Position numbers and translations under genes: made by a program. From Sipunculus nudus (lineage: Eukaryota; Annelida; Sipuncula; Golfingiida; Sipunculidae), in assembly GCA_026874595.1 (NCBI GenBank), contig CM049316.1, forward strand, positions 77,843,676 through 77,907,675: a DNA stretch of 64,000 bases, written 5' to 3'. Shown one piece after another: positions 49,776 to 60,770 of the stretch. The notes beneath the pieces were generated by a model, which worked only from the letters and a program-made list of their open reading frames with translations, did no database searches and was not told the DNA's origin. The number at the start of each line of letters is the position of its first letter. The stretch's first letter is position 1.

Positions 49776-50113
49776 GTAGCTGGTTTTAGGTGTCTGTGAT
49801 TACATTTTATTACACACAGATATTTGCTATAGTTTTAGATATATTTAAAAACCATTTTGGTTTATGTTAAGAAATAAACCTGTAAAAGTGCCTGCAGTTT
49901 GTATATTCATTCTGAGTCTTGAATATTAGGACGCCAAGTTTGGATATGTGTCATGTGATTTGACATGAGAAAAACATACTTAATGAAGTGAAATATTGTG
50001 TGCCAGTGTGTTAAACATGTTCCTATCAAATATAAATATTTAAATTAAGCTTTCATAAAATGCCAAGAAGTAATAGATAGAAATATTAATGTATTCCTAC
50101 AAGTGGCATTCAG
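49776..50113. other. short stretch between repeats
   Basis: About 340 bases with no repeat or coding signal recognised. Confidence 0.5.
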
Positions 50114-51301
50114 TCTGGAGATACTATGGTTTAGGCACGGTTGTGCCGCCACCGCCACCGCCGCCGCAGAGATTTCTTTTGGACACAATAACTCAAAAAA
50201 TATTTCAAGGATCTTTTTCAAACTTGACACATTTATAGATATAGGTGAGAGGACGAAGCCTATTTAAAATGGGGTCATGACCTCAACTAGGAGAGTGACC
50301 TTGACCTTGAATAGATCCATTTTTGGGGAAAATATCTCAAGAAATCTTTCATGGATTTATCCAAAAATCAAGTTGGACAAAGATCTTGGATAGTGATGTC
50401 ATGTACCGGAAACTGGTGGTGCCACCTAGTATCCTTTTCTTGTTTTTGTGCCGTTTAATACCCCCATCATTGCCACTTGACAGTACTTTTAGCATCACAA
50501 GTCAAAAACTGATTGACAGATTTCTTTAATATTATGCATGTACATAGGTATGGGTTATGGGATGATGTATATTAAAATTGGGGTCATGACCTTTCCTTTG
50601 AGAGTGGCTTTGACCTTGAAAATTACCATATATGGTGAAAATCACATAAAATCATGAATACCTTAAAAAGGGATGCATGGATTGGTCCAAAAATCAAGTT
50701 GACGGAAGATCTTGGATAGTTTTGTCTTTTGCAGAAGATAGGTGGCGCCACCTGTTGTCCTTTTCTTGTTTTTTGCGCCTTTGAATACCCCATCATTGCC
50801 ACTTGACAGTATATACTGTGAGCATTATAAGTCAAACAGTAATGGACAGATTTCTTTCATGTTATGCATGTATATAGATATGGTTTATTGAATGAGGTAT
50901 ATTTAATTTTAAATTTAATTTTAAAATTTAATTTAATTTAAATTATTTTTTTTTAATTTAATTTTATTTTTCAAATGTTGGATATTTTGGAATGCAGTTT
51001 TTTGATTTGTGGTCATGACCGTGACTATTAGAGTGACCTTGACCTTGAATATTCCCATATTTGGTGAAAAACATAAAATCATGAATATCTTAAAAAGGGC
51101 CACTTGACAGCACTGTGAGCATTATAAGTCAAAAACCCTTTGATCAATTGTCCTTCCCAATCCAAAATATTCATATATTTTGTACAAATGTTTCTCACAT
51201 TCATTGCTAAAATACAATACATCACATTATATCAACAAAATACCACAAAACCTCATTTGTCTGGCGATACTATGGCACCAACGGTGCCAAGAAATGTCTA
51301 G
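50114..51301 (+). mobile_element. Helitron-like non-autonomous element H2
   Basis: The left end is TCTGGAGATACTATGG followed by GGCACGGTTGTGCC, a small hairpin, then a short CCGCCA repeat. The right end is TCTGGCGATACTATGG, then a hairpin with stem GGCACC/GGTGCC and a 3-nt loop (51,274-51,288), nine bases and CTAG (51,298-51,301), followed by T. A TC start, a 3' hairpin and a terminal CTRR without target duplication are Helitron hallmarks. The interior has two to three diverged units of about 320 bp, each with TGACCTTGACCTTGAA and a GGTGG(T/C)GCCACCT palindrome (near 50,412 and at 50,741). No Rep/helicase frame is present. A minus-strand relative is at 8,021-9,155. Confidence 0.65.
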
Positions 51302-52340
51302 TTTTTAGCGAACCTGTGAGCTTATGCGATGGTGTGGTGTCGTGCGGCATCTGTACGTTAACCATAGCCATCTCAAAAACGCAGGAGCTAGCATCACCAA
51401 ATTTTTTGCAAATAATCAGTCATCAAAAAAACCATATCGGATTTTGTTTATTTTTTTCTAACTGCATTTTCTTAGATTTTATAGGGAAAAAGCTAAAAAA
51501 GCTTTAAAAATCGTCTTCTCCGAAACTGTCCAGCCAAATTGTCCAATATTTCACAGAAATGATCCCAGGAACAACCATTCTCAAGATTGTTCGAATGGTT
51601 CCAGTTCGGAGATTTTTGGCCGAGTTACAGGAGGTTGAACTTTGTTAACTGTGCAAAAAAGCATATTAAAATTTAAATCTCAGAAAGGGATGGAGCTATC
51701 ATCACCAAATTTTATGCCAATGTTGGTCACATAGGTCATATCTGAAATTGAGGTACTGGTGGCGCCACCTGCATCCGCCTTTTTTGTACGGGGTCATCAG
51801 TGCCTGTATCACACTTAGGGCTACAAAAAAATTCTTCTCTGAAACCATATGGCAAAAATGTGTAATATCGCACAGAAATGATCCTAGGGTAGTGCTTTCT
51901 GAAGTTTGTTCAAATAGTCTCTTTTCAGTGACTTTTTGGCTAAGTTATGGGGAGCTGAATTTAGTCATATGCCATAACAGCCCATTTTAGCTCAGTGGCT
52001 ACAAAGATCTTCTTCTCAAAAAACACTGGGCCAAATTCTCAAATCTCACACATTAAATATCCTCAGATGTTGATAATTCAAGTTTGTTCAAATGGTTTTG
52101 GTTCAGTGCTTTTTGGCTGAGTTACGTGAAGCTGAACTTGGCCAGTTTGCTGTATCTTCCTATATGAGTAATAAACCTGCGAAACGTTTTTCGACTGATG
52201 TCACTGAAGCCAGTTTGTTAAATATTTAACAAGAATAATCCCTATAATAATTCTTATAATAATTGTCATTAATGGTTCCACATGAATGATTTTTGGCTGA
52301 ATTATGGAGATTGAATTGAGTCATTTTACCATATATGTTA
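51302..52340. repeat. diverged tandem repeat region
   Basis: Starts TTTTTAGCGAACCTGTGAGC and continues with at least four diverged units that share GG(T/C)TNNNTTC...TTTTTGGC(C/T)(G/A)A(G/A)TTA, near 51,600, 51,915, 52,095 and 52,280. One unit carries an exact GGTGGCGCCACC (51,758-51,769). The units code for nothing and are probably another mollusc-type dispersed repeat. Confidence 0.6.
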
Positions 52341-52860
52341 TCTGTGTTATGCTGTTACATCTAGCCTGGCACCAGTTTATCAGCATCTATTAAATCATGC
52401 CACTAGACATTTAGATTTCAAGTCATCTTTGGTTAATATTGACAAGAAAGTTTTTTTTAAAAGCTTTTAAAAAATTTAGATTGATGATTTAAGTTATTCA
52501 TCATACCAGGCAATGTTACAATCATGGATATTTAGCTCTCTGTGGCTATATAAAGACAACTGTACGTGGATTATAAATTATTGGTATCCCTACTCAACTT
52601 AATTCAAGAATTTGCCATCAATGAGATATATCTGTATTTTTATTTTGCATTCAGTATGCATCTGTAATAATTTTACATATATTCCTGATTTTTTTATAAA
52701 AAGTCAGCTGAAAAGCATTTTGTATTGGGAAAATAAATTTCAAAGTTATTTCAAGTAGGGACCACTTTTGTGTAATGATGGCAGCACTTGGTTTACCATT
52801 GGCAGATTGCCAGTGCCTTGATGTTGGTCATTAGCCAAGATGATGTCAGCTCTATAAATA
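52341..52860. other. no gene seen
   Basis: AT-rich, no coding or repeat signal recognised. Confidence 0.5.
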
Positions 52861-52879
52861 GTTTTGGCACAGTGCCAGG

Positions 52880-53140
52880 ATTTGATGAAGTGCAGCCAGG
52901 TATAGGTCAAGAGTTCACTCAGTGCAGTAGCTGCATTCTATTTATAGCTTTGGCAGACTGCTCACTGCATCATATTTGGCACCAAAGTTCAGCCTGAATT
53001 TATTTATAGCTTTAGCAAACTGCCAACTGTGTCAGATTATGAGTTCACTCAGTGCAGCCAGGTACAGGTCAAAAGTTCACTCAGTCTAGCCAGGTGCAGG
53101 TCAAGAGTTCACTCAGTGCAGTAGCTGGAGGCAGCAATTT
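52880..53140. repeat. degenerate short tandem repeat
   Basis: The phrases GCCAGGT(A/G)(T/C)AGGTCAA(G/A)AGTTCACTCAGT (near 52,894, 53,057 and 53,089) and TTTATAGCTTT(G/A)GCA (near 52,940 and 53,000) recur at irregular spacing. Two of the first kind are directly adjacent, 32 bases apart. Confidence 0.6.
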
Positions 53141-53239
53141 GTCACAGGTCATTCAGGGGCAACTGCCTTACTCACCTAAGCCTTGTCAGCCCAGCGCATC
53201 AAACTCTGGGGAAGTTTGATGTATTGGACTGATATTTTG

Positions 53240-53547
53240 ACCTGTCTATGCGTCTTTGATGGTATTCTCATTTACAAGACAGGTGGTGCCACCTACATTG
53301 ACTTTTGCAGTGTATGCGCCTGCTTTTTTCTACAGAGGAATTTGATACATCAGCCTAAAATTGGGCATGTTTATTCATATCGGGTAGCTTTATATTGTAC
53401 AAGACTGGTGGCGCCACCTACAATAATTTTTGCACAGTGTATGTCCCTGCTTATTTCACAGGAGGGGTTTGACATATCAGTCTGACATTGGGCATATTCA
53501 TATATCTCTTCGTTGTATATAAGACTGGTTGTGCCAGCTACAATCAT
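53240..53547 (+). repeat. palindrome-motif repeat fragment
   Basis: Three units carry GGTGGTGCCACCTACA (53,283), GGTGGCGCCACCTACA (53,407) and GGTTGTGCCAGCTACA (about 53,528), roughly 125 bp apart. Each has an upstream (A/T)CA(A/T)GACTGGT-like and a downstream GCACAGTGTATG(T/C)-like phrase. It is related to the H1 array but distinct from it. The H1 copy 2 element starts exactly where this fragment stops. Confidence 0.7.
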
Positions 53548-54855
53548 TGTATCTGCCAAAACAGAGTTTTTTAAAATTCGGAATTATGATCAGTCACATG
53601 TGAACTGCAGCACCCTCATTTTTGGTTGACCTCTAACCTTTCCTCTCTGCCCAGCGTCCATTTGTGCGTATGTTTCCACACATAAACCCACATATCTTGA
53701 AAACCTTTGACCGATAAGGCTAAAGATTTTGCACAAATGTAGCCCTTGGAAAGCTTTATAACATAAACTAAAAATGGTGGCGCAACCTGCAATCATTTTT
53801 GCACAGCGTCCATCTGTTCATCTGCCTTGGAATAAAAACACTCATATCTCTGCATTGGTTTGACTTATCCATCTGAAATTTTGTATGTGTATACATCCTG
53901 GACAGCTTTCTTGATTTTATGACAGGTGGCGCCACCTACATTCAAATTTACACTGCAGACATCCAAGCTCATATCTCAGGAACCATTTGACAGATTGGGC
54001 AAAAATTTTGCATGTTTATAGATCTCACATAACTCTTTATCATACGCAAAAGCCGTGGAGCCACTTGCAACCATTTTTGCACAGCATCCGTCTGTTTGTT
54101 TGCCGTGGGATAAAATCACTCATATCTCGGCAGTGGTTTGACATATCTGCCTAAAATTTTGCAGGTTTATACATCTTGGATAGCTTTCTGGATTTTGTGG
54201 CAGGTGGCGCCACCTACATTTATGTATACTCTGCAGACATTCAGGCTTATATCTCAGGACTGGTTTGACATATCCCCCTGAAATTTGCATGTGTATAGAT
54301 CTCGCATAGCTCTTAAAGGCCAAGCACTCACATCCCTGGTTTGCCTGGCAGAATCTACCCTGTTTACTCCCTGAAGACATTTGGTAATTAGCCACACCTC
54401 ATTATTATCTAATCAAGTGATCACCCTGCTGTGTCACTGGTGTCCAGTGCTCTCCTGTCTGAACTCAGGCCCTGGACAGCAAGAAATCTGTGCATGGGTA
54501 GCTAAGCCAGTGTCCAGTGCTTCCACAGCTCGTGCTTTAGCTGCCAGTGTCCAGTGCTTCTACAGCTTGTGCCTGAATCTGGGGCATTTTTATGAGTTGG
54601 TTCGATTTGCAAGGAATATTCTCTGTCCGTCTGTCTGTCTATCTGTCTGTCTAAAAAACTTTCACTAACAGTTGAATGCAGACGGTTTATCATAATATTT
54701 ATCATACAACCAACTAAATTTTACATATTTTTTAGCAGCCATGTCATCCAGTGTTGAAGAATTATATATATATGATTCTAACCACATTCACCTGATGATC
54801 GGGTCGCACCCCGTGAAACAGACTGTTGTGAATTAAGTGTTGTTTTTCTCCAGAG

Positions 54856-54856
<1 letters not shown>

Positions 54857-54890
<34 letters not shown>
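54857..54890. repeat. (TA)n microsatellite (foldback arm)
   Basis: Left-arm TA run, followed by CT- and CA-rich simple sequence up to about 55,020. Confidence 0.9.
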
Positions 54891-54893
<3 letters not shown>

Positions 54894-55546
54894 CTCTCCC
54901 TGACACACATACAGACACACACTCTCTCTTTGACCAGACACACACCCACTCTCTCTCTCTCTGACACACACACAATTTTCTCTCTCTCCCGCTCTCTCTC
55001 TAATAAACACAAAGACATTCTCTCTCCATTTCTGACATTGCAGAACTCATTCTCTTTGTAAATATACCTAATTGCCAGTCATATCAATTAACATATTTAT
55101 ATACTATATAAATATACTTGTCCAGATATCAACACACGTAAGAAAAATAAAAAAATCAATATTCAGTTGGTCTTTTATAGTGTTTCCTCTTGTTTTTTTT
55201 TCTTTACAAGTGCATCCATAATTAACAAATTTGAATTGGTTTTAGCATGTTTGCCCTGAAAATAAATGTTCATGTGCCTTTAGAGGCAATGCTGATACAT
55301 TTTGCATAAATATATATATTTATATAACACATATACATATACATATTAATACACCTTAAAAACTATTCCTTCCAATAAAATTGCCATTAAACAATATATA
55401 TACCTCTTCATTATTTTATGCATTAGTTTGGTGAATAGTTTCCAATATATTGCTTTGTGGTAGGTTCCAGAGAGAAAGAGACAGAGAGAGAGAGAGTGAG
55501 GGTGTCAGAGAGAGCGAGTGTATGTGTGTGTCTGTGTGAGTCAGAG

Positions 55547-55548
<2 letters not shown>

Positions 55549-55610
<62 letters not shown>
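55549..55610. repeat. (AT)n microsatellite (foldback arm)
   Basis: Right-arm AT run, preceded by GA- and GT-rich simple sequence from about 55,470. It mirrors the left arm but is longer. Confidence 0.9.
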
Positions 55611-55614
<4 letters not shown>

Positions 55615-56304
55615 ATAATAACTAGCACGTTAAACTGTTTGCATTCAACTGTGAGTCTTTCTGACAGACAGATAGACAGACAAAGATTATTACATGCAAG
55701 TCTGAACAAAATTATAAAAATGCCCCACTCTGATCCCTGGCACAAACTGTGGAAGCACTGGACACTGGCTTAGCTATACTGGACACAGGCTTAGCTATGC
55801 AAGCACAGATTTCTTGCTGTCCAGGACCTGAGTTCAGGCAGGAGAGCACTGGACACCAGTGACACAGCATGGTGATCACTTGATTAGATAATAATGAGGT
55901 GTGGCTAATTACCAGATGTCTTCAGGGAGTAAACAGGGTAGATTCTGCCAGGCAAACCAGGGATGTGAGTGCTTGGCCTTTATTAATCATACACAAAATT
56001 GGTGGTGACACCTGCCAACATTTTTGCACAGCGTCAGTCTGTTTGTCTGCTCTGGGCTAAAATCACTCATATCTCATCACTTATCTGCCTAAAAATTTGC
56101 ATGTTTATACATCTTGGACAGCTTTCTGGATTTTATGGAAGGTAGCGCAACCTACATACACATTTCGGCTGCAGACATCCAGGCTATTATGTGACACACC
56201 TCACTCTTTTTCCCCTTGCCACTCAAAATCCATGCCTCACTTCACCTTTCCCACTCTGATTTTGGGGGATATACGTAGTCACTTGTTGACTACCCATATT
56301 CTAG

Positions 56305-56618
56305 TTTTTGTGTTGTGTGCACCCATGCCAGAATTGCAGCAGTGATGTTTGTTTAATTGTTTTTTGTTCTAAGTGTTTAGTACTTGCATTGTTCATATAC
56401 ATTTTACACATGTTCTTGAAAAGTAATGGTCCAGCATTGAAGCATTATACCTGGTGTTATCTCATTGCACAGGTTCGCATTAGCCCTGTAGGCCTTGTTA
56501 TTTATCATTTACAAATTCACATTTATAAATCATGAAGTTTCAAGCCATGAAAATGAAGCCATGAAAAACTGCTGTTGCAGTATTGGTGCTATATTAGTGA
56601 TGCTGTCAAGTCCACACC
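56305..56618. other. no gene seen
   Basis: Short stretch between the H1 element and the minisatellite, with no coding signal. Confidence 0.5.
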
Positions 56619-57606
56619 ATCCAAGTATGCAAGTCAGAGTAAAGGCCACCCAAGTTCAAGTCAGAGTAAAGGCCACCTGAGTCTTAGTCAGAGTAAAGGC
56701 CATCCAAGTCCAAGTCGGAGTAAAGGCAGTCCAAGTCAGAGTAAAGGCCGACCAAGTCCAAGTCAGAGTAAAGGCCACCCAAGTCCAAGTCAGAGTAAAG
56801 GCCATCCAAGTCCAAGTCAGAGTAAAGGCCATCCAAGTCCAGGTCAGAGTAAAGGCTACCCAAGTCCATGTCAGAGTAAAGGCCACCCGAGTCCAACAGT
56901 GTAAAGGCCATCCGAGTCCAAGTTAGAGTAAAGGCCATTCGAGTCGGAGTAAAGGCAGTCCAAGTCAGAGTAAATGCCACCCAAGTCCAAGTCAGAGTAA
57001 AGGCCACCCGAGTCCAAGTCAGTGTAAAGGCCACCCCAGTCCAAGTCAGAATAAGGCCATCCCAAGTCCAGGTCAGAGTAAAGGCAATCAAAGTCAGAGT
57101 AAAGGCCACCCGAGTCCAACAGTGTAAAGGCCATCCGAGTCCAAGTTAGAGTAAAGGCCATCCAAGTCGGAGTAAAGGCAGTCCAAGTCAGAGTAAATGC
57201 CACCCAAATCCAGGTCAGAGTAAAGGCCACCCAAGTCCAAGTCAGAGTAAAGGCCAGCTAAGTCAAAATCAGAGTAAAGGCCACCCAAGTCCAAGTCAGA
57301 GTAAAGGCCGACCAAGTCAAAGTCAGAGTAAAGGCCACCCAAGTTCAAGTCAGAGTAAAGGCCGTCCAAGTCAGAGTAAAGGTAGTCCAAGTCAGAGTAA
57401 AGGCCACCCAAGTCCAGGTCAGAGTAAAGGCCCCCTAAGTCAAAGTCAGAGTAAAGGCCACCCAAGTTCAAGTCAGAGTAAAGGTAGTCCAAGTCAGAGT
57501 AAAGGCCACCCAAGTCCAGGTCATATTAAAGGCCACCCAAGTCCAAGTCAGGGTTAAGGTCACCCAAGTCCAAGTCAGAGTAAAGGCCACCCAAGTCCTA
57601 GTCAGG
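56619..57606. repeat. 27-bp minisatellite
   Basis: About 37 units with the dominant sequence AGTCCAAGTCAGAGTAAAGG plus CCACCCA. Some units are shortened to about 18 bp (AGTCAGAGTAAAGGCAGT-like). Because 27 is divisible by 3 and the unit has few stops, frames stay open on both strands and encode repeats such as SPSQSKGHP or GLYSDLDLG; these are by-products. A larger block containing AACAGTGTAAAGGCCATCC is repeated about 215 bp apart (56,897 and 57,117). Confidence 0.95.
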
Positions 57607-57709
57607 AAAGTGTCTTTTTGTATTATAATTGTATTTATTATGGGGAAATGGTACCATGCAATAATAAATGAGCTGGTAAAACATCTGATGTTTCACTCCT
57701 GTGATAGTA
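57607..57709. other. short spacer
   Basis: Non-repetitive flank of the minisatellite. Confidence 0.5.
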
Positions 57710-58010
57710 AAAGCATGGATTGCAATATGGGCTGGTCAAGTTTAGATCTCAATCTCGGATCTAAGATCTGTCCAGCCTATGCAGGTTGCTATCCTTAAGC
57801 AAGAAAGACAGGATCGCAATCTGGGCCGAACTTAACTAGTAATGCAATCTGGGCCTAACTAAACTGGGATTGCAATCTTGGCTGGACGGACCTAAGATCT
57901 GGCCAGTCTGGATTGTGATCGCAGTTTGGGCCGGCATGAACTGCGATCGCTGTTTGCGTTGGACAGATCTAAGATCCATCCAGATCGCAATCTGGGTCTT
58001 GACATATACA
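57710..58010. repeat. degenerate GATC-rich tandem repeat
   Basis: Variants of GATCGCAATCTGGGC and TAAGATCTG(T/G)CCAG recur at least eight times, some inverted (for example GGACAGATCTAAGATCCATC near 57,960). The unit is roughly 35-45 bp and poorly kept. It is GC-richer than its surroundings. Confidence 0.65.
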
Positions 58011-59694
58011 TGTCTTTACACCATGGGACGATGTTTTTACTGCTGGGCACGAATCCACCTGATTTTTGTAATGTTAGTAGAGGACATATCTGAAACCACT
58101 GCGGCAGAAGCTGGCCCAAAAGTAGACACAGCAAAGGGAGGACTATTAGTATCAGCACACAGCTTGCTGTATAGACTCCACAGTTTGTTGAGTTACATCA
58201 GTGTGGTCTCAGTATCTGACCTTCAGACAGCTTATTTTTGTTTGTCCCAAATTTCAAAACATTTTTACATCTTTAGATATTAATTTGTAAAATAATCTCA
58301 GAGCAATGTCTTGAAATCACCAGCAGGATACTGGGGTCATGTGACAATCAACACATATAATACTGGCTGTCTCCCATAATGACTGCCATGGGTTACCTTT
58401 TGTTCAGTTCTAACTAAATCACATGTGCATTCCACTTAACCACGACATTGTGACCTTTAAAGAATTACTGGCTGTCATTTTACATTCTGTCCCTGGTGGT
58501 TTGTTCAAGATTTGATACAAGAGCCCATACATGATCTGTTCTGAGTGCACCTGGTGACCCCTGGGCCCTACTGTGTTTACCTTCAACATCTGTGTGGAGG
58601 CTGCTGGAGGGAGATAACAGGCAGAAAGTAGGTGTCTGGCTGGAGTGTAGGTCAAAGGTCACTCCTGGGAGGGAATGTCAGAGGTCACCATGCAGGTGTA
58701 TTCAAGTTGTCACTCTCTCAGTTTTTACTAAGTACTTTCTTTCTGTTAATATAAGCACAGATGCGGAAGTATTACAAGCATGTAAAATTCTTTATAACAG
58801 GTCCAAATTGGCCCTGCTATCAAATGTTTGTAGCCTCTGTTTGTGTTCGTGTGTTTGTTCACAACAGAACTCCCCACAATCATGAATAAAATCTCATGAT
58901 ATATCCAGGGCATTTCAGGAGTGGACCAGTGAAGAATCAGTTAGATTTTGGTGTGGATCAAACAACTGATCTGGATTCAGGAGCATAATCAAGGAATATT
59001 CACAAATGTAGTCATTTATGCATGAATGAACCTGGGATTATGGGCAAATAACTGAATGCAAACACTGATTGGGGAGCATCCCACAATATGAACCCCTCCC
59101 CCCCCCCCCTACAATGGATCCTGAGAATGCATACTTCTAGAAAATGTTGAATAAAATTCCAGATTTACTAGTGTAGATTCATTTCTGCATGACCTCGTTA
59201 ATTTTGTTTCACAATCTTGAACAAGTTCAAGGATCAGACTTGTGTGGTCAAACTCACTTTTTCCTTGCAACTAACAACTGCCATATAAGTCCCTATGGCC
59301 TAATATTAGTCTTCAGAGGGGACTGTAACGACAGCCTGTCAGAAAATTCCAGTCTTTTCAATTTTGAGTTGTACCATAAGTACAGATGGAGAGAAGAGTT
59401 GACAGACAGACCTGTGTCTTGATATCAGCCTGATCCAAGGTCAGCTGAGCTGAAAAGCAAGTAAAAGATCCCCATGGAAATATTTCTTTCAAAAGCGTCT
59501 GGTACCTTTCTGATATATCATCTTCTGATGGGGTTTAGAGAACAGACACAGTAGTGAGCATTATAAAGATCAATAATACAACAAGACGGCGGGGACAAAG
59601 TGCCCGGTGTGGATGCTTCAGGAAGTGTTCACTGAATCAGGATAAATGATGAACGACAATGTTATGATACAGCAGTGTCTGTGCTGTCCTACAG
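58011..59694. other. no gene called
   Basis: A 137-codon plus-strand frame ends at 58,283. Its first half is the preceding repeat and its second half has no known domain. A perfect DR1 nuclear-receptor motif is at 58,649-58,661 and a 12-base C tract at 59,098-59,109. No confident exon. Confidence 0.4.
58649..58661 (+). promoter_or_regulatory. perfect DR1 motif
   Basis: AGGTCA-A-AGGTCA is the consensus for RXR heterodimers or HNF4. A further half-site GAGGTCACC follows at about 58,681. There is no neighbouring gene start to tie it to. Confidence 0.35.
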
Positions 59695-59898
59695 TCAGTG
59701 CAGGCCCACTTCCAGCAGCTGCCAGTCAGCCTGCATGGAGAAGGCTACTTTAGTCATGGTGTGCTCTGGACAAACAGGAAGTTTACAGCGCCACAAACTT
59801 TCTTTAATGCTGCACCTACTGCTGGCAAATCGGGAACTGATCTTGCCCATCTTGTTTATGGCCTACCCATGGCTCTGTCCAGCTTACACCATTCATAG
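59695..59898 (+). CDS. possible terminal coding exon, unknown protein
   Basis: After a plausible acceptor (GTGCTGTCCTACAG, ending at 59,694) a 67-codon frame runs to a TAG at 59,896-59,898. Its composition is that of an ordinary soluble protein, including LHGEGYFSHGVLWTNRKFTA and DLAHLVYGLPMALSS, and it is GC-richer than flanking DNA. An overlapping frame is open for longer but has a less protein-like composition. I do not recognise the family. If real it is a last exon whose earlier exons would lie upstream on the plus strand. It could instead be chance. Confidence 0.3.
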   Translation, partial: SVQAHFQQLPVSLHGEGYFSHGVLWTNRKFTAPQTFFNAAPTAGKSGTDLAHLVYGLPMALSSLHHS

Positions 59899-60035
59899 TT
59901 CCAGCCATATACATAAGCTGTGTTTTTTGTCTGCATATTGTAGTCCTATTGTCTTATTGGGCATAATTATAAGCTAGGTTTATTGGAAGGGTATTTCTGG
60001 ATTGGCTTGTCCAGGTTTTCCCAGGGGTCTAAACA
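59899..60035. other. spacer
   Basis: Nothing recognised. Confidence 0.4.
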
Positions 60036-60422
60036 CAGAAAAGTTAACAAAAAGTACTGAAAAGTGCTGAAAAGTAACCCATAAGTGCTGAAAATTTACC
60101 AAATAGTTACTTATAAGACTGTATCAATGACTTTAAGATAACAAAAACACTACAAAAAAGGTTTGAAACTGTCAATAAAATTAGCAAATTGTGTTATTTA
60201 CACTCTTCATAAAAGATAATTAGAACTAAAGAACAGTTACTGAAAAACACCATCAAGCAATCAATTATTACCAAAAAAAAGAATAAAAAGATACAGAGAA
60301 ATACTAAAAAAAGATCAAAAAGTACTGAAAAGTAAACAAAAAATACACTGGAAAGCACCTAAAAGTTACCAGAACATTGCCAAAAAGTTCAAAACAGTTA
60401 CTGAAACAGACCAAAAAGTTGT
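60036..60422. repeat. degenerate AAAAGT-type repeat
   Basis: Loose repetition of AAAAGTACTGAAAAGT, AAAAGTAAC and AAAAGTTACC phrases across almost 400 bases. It is strongly A-rich, with no fixed period. Confidence 0.6.
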
Positions 60423-60770
60423 AGTTGGCTGGGTCACAGTGTGATGAAGGTTTGGGTAGGTGCAGTATTATCTTGATTGGCCTTTTGTTGGCGGGACATT
60501 GGACTGGTTGGTTGTCTAGATGTTATATTTCCAGGGTGGGGTTTTATTTGGACATGTTTTGTTAACACTGGGTTAGGTTCAAATGGGGAAATTAAAGAGT
60601 ACTTTATGGTTATTTAGTGTAATGTGAATCTATACTTAACTGACTATACCACAGTACAATCCATATACTTAAAAGGGGGATTTGTTTCACATTTAGGGTG
60701 TAGTGCTTTAGTTTGGGTCATTCTGCCTTTACCAGTCCTTATCAAGTGGTTAGCAGTACAGACAGTTCAG

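Larger units (their letters stand above)
54314..55982. mobile_element. foldback element with ~0.4-kb inverted arms
   Basis: The left arm begins TAAAGGCCAAGCACTCACAT (54,314). The reverse complement of the right end (55,982) reads the same. The arms stay near-identical for the first 170 bases and recognisable for over 350, including GTGTCCAGTGCT repeats and CTGTCTGTCTATCTGTC. The middle holds (TA)n at 54,857-54,890 and 55,549-55,610, flanked by mirrored CT/CA-rich and GA/GT-rich microsatellites that extend the palindrome further. There is no coding capacity. It lies inside the H1 copy 2 array. A clean target duplication cannot be read. Confidence 0.85.
53548..56304 (+). mobile_element. Helentron/Helitron-like element H1, copy 2 (split)
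   Basis: The start TGTATCTGCCAAAACAGAG (53,548) matches the H1 copy 1 start. The end has GGGGGATATA, a hairpin with stem GTAGTCA/TGACTAC (56,275-56,293) and CTAG (56,301-56,304) followed by T. The array resumes on both sides of the foldback element 54,314-55,982 in the same orientation, showing that the foldback inserted later. Without the insertion the element is about 1.1 kb. It contains exact GGTGGCGCCACC at 53,926 and 54,203. Confidence 0.7.

Noticed and set aside
56575-57513. SQSKGHPSP- and GLYSDLDLG-type repeat proteins
   Set aside because: They are products of a 27-bp minisatellite open on both strands, with no start context, splice signals or non-repeat domain.
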